30,876 nt of DNA from Hirudo medicinalis (taxonomy: Eukaryota > Annelida > Clitellata > Hirudinida > Hirudinidae). The translations under genes and the position numbers were made by a program. Location of the stretch: the NCBI GenBank assembly GCA_011800805.1, contig MPNW01000887.1:1-30876 (forward strand), in the 5' to 3' direction. The notes under the pieces were generated by a model. The model was not told the origin of the DNA and did not search any database. It saw only the letters and a list, made by a program, of their open reading frames with translations. Below are positions 9,744-18,509 of the stretch, piece after piece; position 1 is the stretch's first letter, and every line of letters starts with the position of its first letter.

Positions 9744-10218
9744 TTCATGCATCTATCAATGCATCCACTCATCAATGCACCCACTCATCAATGCATCCAC
9801 TCATCAATGCACTCACTCATCAATGCATCCACTCATCAATGCACCAACTCATCAATGCATTCACTCGTCAATGCATCCATTCATCAATGCACGCACTCAT
9901 CAATGCACGCACTCATCAATGCATGCGCTCATCAATGCATTCACTCATTAATGCATCCACTCATCAATGCATCCACTCATCAATGCATTCACTCATTAAT
10001 GCATCCACTCATCAATGCATCCACTCATCAATGCACTCACTCATCAATGCACTCACTCATCAATGCACTCACTCATCAATGCACTCACTCATCAATGCAT
10101 TCACTCATCAATGCACTCACTCATCAATGCACCCACTCATCAATGCACCAACTCATCAATGCACCCACTCATCAATGCACCAACTCATCAATGCACCAAC
10201 TCATCAAAGCATCCACTC
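9744..10218. repeat. 16-bp minisatellite, about 30 units
   Basis: Tandem ATGCATCCACTCATCA with variation mostly at the CATCC position (CACTC, CACCC, CACCA, CATTC). Because 16 is not a multiple of 3 and the unit lacks stops in any forward frame, all three plus-strand frames stay open and encode the same 16-residue His/Ser/Ile-rich period. I read these frames as artefacts. Confidence 0.95.
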
Positions 10219-10351
10219 ACGTGAAAAAACACCGCCATAACAAAGACAGACGGCAATTTTGGTTCTTGCAAGTCCATTAATCTACAATCAAAACTCGTCA
10301 AAGTTCTATTTTGATCAAAAACTATTGAGACGTTACTCGGAGACACTAAAA

Positions 10352-10489
10352 GCGTAATTGTAAGCATTGTAATTGTAAGCATTGTAATTGTAAACATCGT
10401 AATTGTAAACATCGTAATTGTAAACATCGTACTTGTAAACATCGTAATTGTAAACATTGTAATTGTAAACATTGTAATTGTAAACATTT
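10352..10489. repeat. 15-bp minisatellite, about 9 units
   Basis: Units of TAATTGTAAACATCG, with CATTG and AAGC variants toward both ends. The minus-strand frames encoding repeated Met-Phe-Thr-Ile or Cys-Leu-Gln-Leu are repeat artefacts. Confidence 0.92.
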
Positions 10490-10635
10490 TATGCTTGAGA
10501 TAAAATCAAACATCCAAATGTCTCCAAAATGCACGGCTCAGGGGACAGTCGCGTTGTCTTCCATTCTGCTCCAAAACAAACGAAAATCTGGAGTTGATTG
10601 ATCGGAGGGGGCTGTGGCAGTCCATCCGACAGAAT

Positions 10636-10712
10636 GTCACGCCCTCGCGTGTCGGCACGAACTGGATTCGAACACAAGATCTTTGAGCTGGATGACAGGA
10701 TTTCTGACAGAC
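10636..10712 (-). repeat. tRNA-like fragment (SINE-like)
   Basis: The minus strand shows GTGTTCGAATCCAG (B-box, about 10664-10677) preceded by an anticodon-arm-like CCTGTCATCCAGC and an A-box-like TAGTCTGTCAG. This is the best A-box/B-box spacing among the tRNA-like fragments here, but the arms are imperfect, so it is a relic. Confidence 0.45.
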
Positions 10713-10777
10713 TAGCATATGGATTTCTTTTGTTTTGCGTTTTCCAAAAATATCGTTAAACTGTTTATCGAACGGGA

Positions 10778-11207
10778 ATTAATTAAGAATTAGTTCGATT
10801 AATCAAGAACTAATGCAATTAATTAAGCGTTAATAATAATTAATTAAGAGTTAATGTAATTAATCAAGACTTAATGTGATTGATTAAGAGTTAATGCATT
10901 TAATTAAGGATTGATGCACTTACGTAAGAATTCATGCGATTAATTCAGGACTAATGCAATTCATTAAGAAATAATTCGCTTATTAAAAACTAATTCAATT
11001 AAACACCGATAAATGCAACTGATTAAGAATTAATGCGATTAATTAAAAATTAACGGAATTAGTTAAAAAGCAATGCAGTTAATTAAGTTTTAATGCGATT
11101 AATTTAAAACTAACGCGATTAATTAAGAATTAATGCAATTAGTCGAGAGTTAATTCGATTAATTAAGAGTTAATTCGATTAATTAAGAATTAATCGAATT
11201 AATGTAA
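10778..11207. repeat. diverged AT-rich 20-bp satellite, about 21 units
   Basis: Units resemble ATTAATTAAGAGTTAATGCG. The period is mostly exactly 20 bp while individual units differ at several positions, so this is an older array than the neighbouring minisatellites. Each unit holds one or two TTAA or ATTAAT palindromes. Confidence 0.85.
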
Positions 11208-11430
11208 TCGAATGTTGAGAAAAATATTCACAATTCAAGAACTGCTTGTAATATTTTTTTATTTGTTGCTTAATTCGATAAAAATTGAATTGTATTTTTA
11301 CGATTTTGTTTCAAATCCACATCTGACGATCTTGTTTCTGGACAGCATGATTTCTATTGATTATTTCAGACTTTGCCAAATAAAGCCAATATTTTCTTGC
11401 AAGGTTTTTATAGCGTCCTTTTGTCATTAT

Positions 11431-11468
11431 TATTATTATTATTGTTGTTATTAATGTTATTATTATTA

Positions 11469-11506
<38 letters not shown>

Positions 11507-11595
11507 TTTATTGTTGTTGTTATTGTTGTTGTTGTTGCTGCTGCTGCTGCTGCTGCTGTTGTTGTTGTGTTGTTGTCGTCGTCGTCATCATCATC
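11431..11595. repeat. compound TTA/TTG/CTG/GTC/ATC microsatellite
   Basis: Triplet arrays change stepwise from TTA to TTG, CTG, TTG, GTC and ATC. The array ends at an N at 11596, an assembly join. Confidence 0.93.
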
Positions 11596-11596
11596 N

Positions 11597-12092
11597 GAAA
11601 AAATACAAGGATCAGTGACTGACACAAACTCAAAAATAGAAATGAACAATGACAGACAAAGAAGACAGAACAACATCATAGTCTACAATTTGACAGAAGA
11701 TGTTGGAAAGTCAAAAGAAAAAGTTGTGGAAAAACTCCTGAAAGAAGCAACAGGCAGAAAAATAGAAAAAGAAATCTCGGAAATGTTCAGAATTGGCAAG
11801 AAAAGTTGAAGAATCTCGAAAACCAAGGCCATTGTTGATAAAATTTGAAATCTTAGAGACCAAGAACATGGTTCTGGATAACAGCAGCAGATTGAAAGAT
11901 AGTGAAAGCTTCAACAAAGTTATCCTAAGACTTGATTTGTCAAAGGAAGACAGGGAGGACTGCAAGAAATTGCTTGCAGACAAATTAAAAGGAGTCAATG
12001 AGAAGGGAGGAAGCAAGAAGTGGGTCGTAAGAATCAGAGGACAACCTGGTGCCTTCCACGCCATTGCTTACAGAAGAAGAGCAGTTGAATGA
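11597..12092 (+). pseudogene. LINE retrotransposon ORF1 remnant, frameshifted
   Basis: Two overlapping plus-strand frames together read like the ORF1 (RRM-type RNA-binding) protein of non-LTR retrotransposons. The first has RQNNIIVYNLTED (an RNP2-like strand) and EISEMFRIGKK (to about 11809). The second has RKPRPLLIKFE, LSKEDREDCKKLL and WVVRIRGQPG, ending at TGA 12090-12092. The switch of frame at about 11800 lies in an AAAA run and is explained by one extra base. No reverse transcriptase or endonuclease follows, so this is a dead fragment. Its 5' end is cut by the N at 11596. ORF1 proteins coat LINE RNA and act as chaperones during target-primed insertion. I cannot assign the clade (CR1/L2/Jockey-like is possible). 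Confidence 0.75.
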
Positions 12093-12440
12093 ATTGACAG
12101 AATTAGATTTTTTGTTCTTTGAGTTACTTTTGATTTTGATTTACATTGAATCGTGCATGCACAGTTTCAGTTATTTGATTGGTTGTACTCATTTCCAAGG
12201 TTCCGCAGAGAACTAATTTAACTGTCAACTATTTGATAGTATTCACAAAATTCATTTGTGTTACGGTCCTTGGGTGATCCCTGACCCGTCGGAGGACCTT
12301 AAATATTACGGTGTGGTTTCGGATGTTGGATATTCAGTTTGTGTTTTAGGGCTCAATAAACGTTCCATAGTAGTAATTTTTATTATCAGCAATATTTTAT
12401 ATACGAAACCAGTCCCATCCGTATCAGTAACGCATCACAA
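12093..12440. other. sequence after the LINE fragment, no gene seen
   Basis: Might be more LINE-derived DNA, but no reverse-transcriptase motif appears. A GGGCTCAATAAACG word sits near 12350, and CAT repeats follow. Confidence 0.35.
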
Positions 12441-12556
12441 CAATCATCATCATCACCGTCATCATCATCATCAGTAGAAGCAGCATCACCACCACCATCA
12501 TCATCATCGTCGTCGTCATCGTCATCATCATAATCATCATCGGCATCATCGTTGTA
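12441..12556. repeat. CAT microsatellite
   Basis: CAT triplets with CAC and CGT interruptions. No coding value. Confidence 0.9.
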
Positions 12557-12778
12557 ATAAAATTAGGATAAATTCTTCTTGACCTCAATCTCTCATGACC
12601 TTATTCCCAGTTGACCTCTGGGAGTTACCGCTTTAGAAATCCTCTCACCTGGCACACCTTGTCTTCGTCAGTCCATCTGGTGACACCTGGTGATACCTGG
12701 CCGATATCCGTCTAGAGGCCGACGACCAAGAACAAACAACAAGTAACAATTTTAACAACTTCAACTGCAAACATCGTC

Positions 12779-12890
12779 AAATCATCGTCATCATCATCAT
12801 CACCATCATCGTCGTCGTCATCGTTATCATCATCTTCTTCTTCATCTTCATCATCATCATCATCTTCTTCTTCATCATCATCATCATCAC
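12779..12890. repeat. CAT/CTT microsatellite
   Basis: CAT triplets with CGT and CTT blocks; the poly-Asp/Glu frame on the minus strand is an artefact. Confidence 0.9.
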
Positions 12891-13100
12891 AGCATTTTTG
12901 GTTTCGTAATTTCAGCTCGGAGCAGATGTTCATACATGCAGTTTTGTTTGCACGTCGACAGCAAATATAAAAAGAATTTAAAAATTAACGATTTTAAAAT
13001 AAATTTTACATTTAAAAATGGAATATTTACTTAATAAACCAGGATGCTAAACTCTAAAGTTCTGATTGTTCAAGGATAGAAGAAAATTTATGGAATAAAT

Positions 13101-13199
13101 AAGCCCTGGTGGTCTTCAGGCCAACTATAGGGGTCTGTAAGCCCTGGTGGTCTTCAGGCCAACTATAGGGGTCTGTAAGCCCTGGTGGTCTTCAGGCCA
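13101..13199. repeat. 38-bp tandem repeat, 2.6 units
   Basis: Copies begin at 13101, 13139 and 13177 with AAGCCCTGGTGGTCTTCAGG. The first two full copies are identical, so duplication is recent. The third is cut after 23 bp. Confidence 0.95.
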
Positions 13200-13204
13200 G
13201 CAAC

Positions 13205-13445
13205 GTCTATAGATCTGTCCATCCGGCGTCATTAATAGTTGAATAAGCATAATATTTGGCAATTGGTATTTATTTATTTATTTATTATTATTTCATATTT
13301 TATAATTATTGTGGTATATTTTGTAATTATTAAATTAATCATTACTATAATTATTATTTTATAATTATTATAACTACTCTTAATATAAATATCTTTCGTT
13401 TATTTTAAGGTTTTTTTGTTTTGTTTTTTTTTTTAATTATTTTGA
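13205..13445. other. AT-rich sequence, no gene seen
   Basis: It includes TTATTTATTT runs and a pyrimidine-rich block at 13410-13435 that could serve as a splice acceptor for the next entry. Confidence 0.4.
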
Positions 13446-13621
13446 AAGCAAATTTTAAGCAAAGAAACACGTCTGAGTGGTTGTCATTTTGGAGAGCTTT
13501 CCATGGAATTCCTCCTTTTGTATGCAAATGTCCTCCCGAGGAGATAAAACAGGCACAGGATGTTTACAGGGAACATGAATTCAAGTTTGGATTTATGAGC
13601 AATAAAAATATAATTCATTGA
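13446..13621 (+). CDS. possible terminal exon, unrecognised
   Basis: A plus-strand open frame ending at TGA 13619-13621. It contains TSEWLSFWRAFHGIPP and then CPPEEIKQAQDVYREHEF, with a residue mix (Trp, Cys, Pro, amphipathic helix) unlike the AT-rich translations around it. A T-rich tract followed by GAAAG at 13445 or TTTAAG at 13458 would be an acceptor. No upstream exon or family could be identified. It may be the last exon of a gene with very long introns, a pseudogene, or part of a transposon. Confidence 0.35.
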
Positions 13622-13761
13622 AATTCCGATGAAATTTTAAGAAAATTCATTTTTCAAATCCATTCAGTTATTTGACATCTTTATTTATTGAATCGTAATC
13701 ATCGTGTGATTTATTAGTAATAAGATTTTATTCGATACAAATGTTTATCACAAAAATTATA

Positions 13762-13974
13762 GAATTATTAAATTATTAAATTATCAAATTATTAAATTAT
13801 TAAATTATTAAATTAACAAATAATTAAATTATTAAAATATTAAATTAACAAATTATCAAATTATTAAATTACTAAATTATTAAATTATCAAATTAACAAA
13901 TTATCAAATTATCAAATTATTAAATTATCAAATTATCAAATTATTAAATTAACAAATTATTAAATTATTAAATC
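13762..13974. repeat. AT-rich 8-bp minisatellite
   Basis: Tandem AAATTATT with AAATTATC, AAATTAAC and AAATTACT variants. Confidence 0.92.
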
Positions 13975-14080
13975 TTTTGCATGGAATTAAAAGCAGTCCC
14001 TGGAGAAAATATTGAATATTTCCTTATGACTCCCTGTCAGAACAAAGGAAAGATATATTTATTTATCAAGAAATTGATTT

Positions 14081-14202
14081 AATGTTAGAATCTTTAATGT
14101 TAGAATCTTTAATGTTAGAATCTTTAATGTTAGAATCTTTATTGTTATTAGAATCTTTAATGTTAGAATCTTTGATGTTAGAATCTTTAATGTTAGAATC
14201 TT
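14081..14202. repeat. 15-bp minisatellite, about 8 units
   Basis: Tandem TTTAATGTTAGAATC, near-identical copies, one with a TTATTGTTATTAGAATC variant. It is unrelated to the 15-bp array at 10352-10489. Confidence 0.93.
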
Positions 14203-15008
14203 CTTCGACTACTTGAGGTTGACAGATGAAAAGTTACCAGATTTCCAGATTTTCTCGTTTTTAAGAATCAATTATTATAATAAATTAATAATAATTATTA
14301 TTAATAATTCAATAATAATCATTTGGAAATAATAATCTTACATGGGTTACAATTTATCTTCGTATTTTTTTAGTTTTTAATTTCATTTCGAAATGAATGT
14401 CTCTTTAAATAAGTTTATTTTATATATTTTTTTTAATGTTAATGACAGATTTTTTTTGTGACTTTAATTTTAAATCCGAGAAATTGAAATGGAATTCAGA
14501 TTCACAATTCATGCTTCCTCCATTTTCGTGACATTGTGAATTTAAATTTCCTCTTAAAACATAAAATTTCTCAACAATTAAAACTTTATTTACCTTTAAA
14601 TCCACTAAATCTTTGAAACCAAAAACTCCTTTTGAAAGGAAAATCTATTCAGAGTGAAACTCCCTGGTAGCGGATTCACTCGCTCTCCTTAATCTCTTCT
14701 TTTAAATTAAATTACTGATTTAATTTCTACGTAATTGTCATCATTTTTTCAATTAATTTAAAATATTCGTTCTTGAAATTCACATTCAGCTGATTTATTT
14801 ACTCGAATTGAATTTACTGGATTAAAAAATTATTGAAATTGTTATCGCTTGAGGAATTCCTCTCCCGGGGGTTGAACACACGACCTTTGAACTGAGCCGT
14901 GAATTTCTAGGAAATCGAAACACATTAGGAGGAATGCTGAAGAAACACTGACTTTTCTATTAAGAACTGTCGAAGCTTCTTGAGTGTTTCAATGGATTCC
15001 AAGAGATA
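14203..15008. other. AT-rich sequence, no gene seen
   Basis: No supported coding sequence. A weak tRNA-like fragment lies at 14864-14910. Confidence 0.45.
14864..14910 (-). repeat. weak tRNA-like fragment
   Basis: The minus strand reads TGTGTTCAACCCCCGGG, a degenerate B-box context, preceded by CAGTTCAAAGGTCG, which matches the spacing seen in the other tRNA-like fragments. Confidence 0.3.
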
Positions 15009-15169
15009 TCATCATCATCATCATCGTCATCATCCTCAGCGTCGTCATCATCATCATCATCGTCATCATCATTGTCATCATCATCATCCTCATCGTCGTC
15101 GTCGTCGTCGTCATCATCATCATCATCATCGTCGTCGTCTCATCATCATCATCATCATCGTCGTCGTCG

Positions 15170-15205
<36 letters not shown>

Positions 15206-15227
15206 CCATCATCATCTTCATCGTTAC
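15009..15227. repeat. CAT/CGT microsatellite ending at an N
   Basis: CAT blocks alternate with CGT blocks. The last 73 bp (15155-15227) are identical to 15336-15408, and the array stops at the N at 15228. Confidence 0.95.
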
Positions 15228-15335
15228 NCATCGTCGTCGTCGTAGTCGACAGTGAATCCTGTAATCGCCACACCTCTCCAGCTCCTCTCCAAATGAATCA
15301 TAAACGTCAATGTCACGTGACGAGTTCGCACGTCT

Positions 15336-15350
15336 TCATCGTCGTCGTCG

Positions 15351-15386
<36 letters not shown>

Positions 15387-15408
15387 CCATCATCATCTTC
15401 ATCGTTAC
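15336..15408. repeat. second copy of CGT/CAT block
   Basis: Identical to 15155-15227 at an offset of 181 bp, including the non-repetitive end ATCTTCATCGTTAC. This copy runs on into unique sequence, whereas the first is cut by the N. Confidence 0.95.
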
Positions 15409-15545
15409 ATAATTACAAATTATTGTACAATACAAACAGTTCAGTACAAACTGTAAACAATTTCCAGGTGAGTGGACAAGAGGTGGAATGATCGTTGAAG
15501 ACACAGCGTGATGGTTGGTCTCATTGTTTCCGATGTATTTTAGGT

Positions 15546-15732
15546 AATAATAATAATATTATTATTAAGTTAATATTATTATTGTTATTATTAACATTAT
15601 TATTATTATGTTATTATTATTATTATTATATTATTATTATGTTATTATTATATTATTAATGTTGTTATTATGTTGCTATTATTATTATTATTATTATTAT
15701 TAACATTATAATTATTATTGTTGTTGTTGTTG

Positions 15733-15778
<46 letters not shown>

Positions 15779-15836
15779 GAAGTTGTTGTTGTTGTTGTTG
15801 TTGCACTGTTATTATTATTATTATTATCATCATCAT
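15546..15836. repeat. TTA/TTG compound microsatellite
   Basis: TTA and ATTATG blocks to 15715, TTG triplets to about 15803, then TTA and ATC. Poly-Gln and poly-Thr frames on the minus strand are artefacts. Confidence 0.93.
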
Positions 15837-15839
15837 CAA

Positions 15840-15956
15840 CATTAATTATTTTAATAAAATTAATCCAACGATTAATGCTCATATTTATTGGAAAAGTCAC
15901 AAAATGATTCATTTTCATGCAACCTTAGAACAAAATCATGTCCGACTCCTGGCATG

Positions 15957-16004
<48 letters not shown>

Positions 16005-16237
16005 CGAAAAGAGGGAGACTTAGAGATTTTAAAAATCCACTCCATTTCCAAAACATTTTAAGAATTTAAAACCCCATTTGTAATTCAAATATCATTAATT
16101 GTAAATATTAATGTAAATATTCGGTCATTAAAAAGATAATATTGATTTTACTTTAATAATAACATAATAATATATTAATTATATTTATTAAATAATAAAC
16201 ATTATAATATATTAATATTGCCAACCAACATGCATCC
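15840..16237. other. AT-rich sequence with a GAT array
   Basis: A pure GAT run of about 16 triplets lies at 15955-16003. The remainder is AT-rich with no gene seen. Confidence 0.6.
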
Positions 16238-16330
16238 TTCGATTGCAGGTCCTACCAGGACTTGAACCCGGTAGCTCCAGGTCAGGTCATCCGCAAAAAG
16301 CAAATAGCAATCCGTCAGCAGTAACCATAA
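16238..16330 (-). repeat. tRNA-like fragment (SINE-like)
   Basis: The minus strand carries CCGGGTTCAAGTCCTGG, in which CCGGG pairs with CCTGG around a TTCAAGT loop, a good T-arm. The D and anticodon arms cannot be completed. It is probably a tRNA-derived relic. Confidence 0.4.
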
Positions 16331-16498
16331 CATTGCTTCCTTCAATTCGTGAACTTTTTCAATATGCAGCCTATGGCGATCTCTCATTCAAGAGGCAGTC
16401 ACGTGTCGCTATAAAGAATGTCACTCAGGATTCATCTCGACCATCCTTATTACTGCCCCTATCTTGAAAACCATGAGATCGTTAAATTAAAATAAAGA

Positions 16499-16600
16499 AA
16501 GAGAAGAAGAAGAAGAAGAAGAAGAAAAATAATAACAATACGATAAGGAGGAAGAGGACGAGGAGGAGGATGGAGAGGAGGAGGAGGAGGAAGACGAAGA
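16499..16600. repeat. GAA/GAG purine-rich microsatellite
   Basis: GAA triplets (16499-16526), a short AT-rich break, then GAG/GGA/GAC triplets. One strand is nearly all purine. Confidence 0.88.
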
Positions 16601-16620
16601 TGGAACTCTCGTTGAGAACG

Positions 16621-17693
16621 ATGATCAGTTAGCCTCTAGTAGAATTGTGTTCAATTTGTTCTTACCGTTTGTTCCCCTTCGTTTCTCTGTGACGATGTTA
16701 GCGGATATCGTTCGTTATTCAACATCAAACTGTTTAGCGATGCTTAGAGAGCCATTTTTATACTATTAGCTACTTCGTCACGAATTGTCAGGACGGTGTG
16801 ACCTGTGACCGAGATGTCACGGTGTGACCTGTGACCGAGTTGTCACTGCGTGACCATTTTGCACGTCGTACTACACTCGTGTTGTCATAGAATTCTAACG
16901 GAGAAGCAGCGGTATTCCCTACATTTTTGTTCTGCGGGATGACATCTTTCCAGTCCTCATTTGCTTTGCGTTTGCGCAGGAAAGACGAAATACGAAACTA
17001 TTTCATTATTAGTGACTTAATGATTTGAGATATTTATTAACTCAGTTTTTATTGATTCGAGCTGATTTTTAATTTTGATTTCCTCTTAAATTCACTTTTA
17101 ATTTTTTTTTTTTTTAGACTTCTCCATCTCAAGCTTTTCGCCCGGTTAATGAGGTCCTAGAAAATATTTCTCACCTTATTCGTCATTTCATTAATTGAAT
17201 AAATCATTCTAAATAAAATGTTTTATCAAATGTCGATATTATATTATTTTAAAAATAATATACTGTTCTTTTTCATTCGACGGACTTCTTATAGACAACG
17301 TCTTTTGCCAAAGAGCGGATAATCCATTGAATCAATAAAAGAGATTGTCCAAACCATTCCAAGCATTGTTGTCTCGGGGTAAAAGATTTTATGACATAAA
17401 AGATTCAAAAGCACGAAGAAAAGTAATATAATTTATACGAATAACAACCACAATTTATTATAAAAGTAATCTCAATTTTTATGAATAATCTCTCAGAATA
17501 TCCATCAGAATGGCCAATTATTTTAATAATAAATATTCATTAAAACCACGACTGGGGTGTCCTTGTGGTCAATCAGTGACAAACTATCCCAGCCATCTTG
17601 ATTGAAAACAATCAGTCAAGTGATTGATTGTTGCCGTAGCGACGGCCAAGTCTTGATTGATAGTGTGCATATAACCAGTCGGCCCAAAGGATA
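16621..17693. other. no gene seen; 26-bp direct duplication
   Basis: About 1.1 kb without a supported gene. A 26-bp unit is duplicated at 16794-16819 and 16820-16845 (one base differs), with part of a third copy after it. Confidence 0.55.
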
Positions 17694-17694
17694 T

Positions 17695-17730
<36 letters not shown>

Positions 17731-17731
17731 T
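17695..17731. repeat. GACGAT hexanucleotide array
   Basis: About six units of GATGAC. Confidence 0.92.
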
Positions 17732-17885
17732 GGTTAAGCTATTTAAGACTGCCATATATCAAGTTGTGGTGATGATAATGATGACTGCCAGGCAACAAAA
17801 ACTTGTCCTGTCTAAGGAGAATGGGGAGCCTTTGACCAGTCTGTTTTACGATTCAGTGTAGACCCTTGTTATTAATATTTTATGA

Positions 17886-17921
17886 GGGACATCATTATCA
17901 TCATCACCACCACCACCATCC

Positions 17922-17952
<31 letters not shown>

Positions 17953-18031
17953 CATCATCATCATCATCATCACCACCATCCTCATCATCATCATCATCAT
18001 CACCACCACCATCCTCATCATCATCATCATC
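17886..18031. repeat. CAT/CAC/CCT microsatellite
   Basis: CAT blocks separated by CACCACCATCCT interruptions at about 48 bp and 42 bp, giving a higher-order pattern. Confidence 0.92.
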
Positions 18032-18162
18032 GACATTTCCACGTTGGCATGACTGCCTGAATAGATTCCAGTCTTCGGAGTAATCAGGGTTGCGCTGGGC
18101 AAAAATCATCCATCGTTCCAGAGTGCGGTGTGCATCTTTTGATAGGAAGATGGAATATTTCC

Positions 18163-18163
18163 A

Positions 18164-18204
<41 letters not shown>

Positions 18205-18243
18205 TTATGACGACGACGACGACGACGACGACGGCGATGGTGA
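18163..18243. repeat. GACGAT / GAC microsatellite
   Basis: GACGACGAT 9-mers followed by a pure GAC run. Confidence 0.92.
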
Positions 18244-18382
18244 TGATCTCACCACACTGAGGACCATGATGGGAACACGTGGATTTCTTCGAGGTCCGAT
18301 TTTTATTGGTGAGTTAAAAACATGAGCTGTGACGCATTAGGCACGAGTGAGCAAGGATCGTTGAACGAATGAGCCGAGATGG

Positions 18383-18509
18383 GTGAGTGAGCGAGTGAGT
18401 GAGCGAGTGAGTGAGTGAGCGAGTGAGTGAGTGAGTGAGTGAGTGAGTGAGTGAGTGAGTGAGTGAGTGAGTGAGTGAGTGAGTGAGTGAGTGAATGAGT
18501 GAATGAGTG
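18383..18509. repeat. GAGT tetranucleotide array
   Basis: About 31 units of GAGT/GAGC; the GAGC variant is confined to the left third and GAAT to the right end. The minus-strand frames encoding repeated His-Ser-Leu-Thr are artefacts. Confidence 0.95.

Noticed and set aside
9744..10218. Regularly spaced repeats considered as a CRISPR-like array
   Set aside because: The 16-bp units are directly adjacent with no unique spacers, and the genome is eukaryotic.
10636..10712. Functional tRNA gene
   Set aside because: The acceptor and D arms do not pair and the anticodon arm is imperfect, so only a relic is supported.
16202..16467. Open frames on both strands around 16202-16467
   Set aside because: They cross a tRNA-like fragment; the LPGLEPGSSRS-type reading is a common spurious translation of such sequence.
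15009..18110. Long His-, Asp- or Met-rich open frames
   Set aside because: They are translations of CAT/GAT triplet arrays, which lack stops in several frames.
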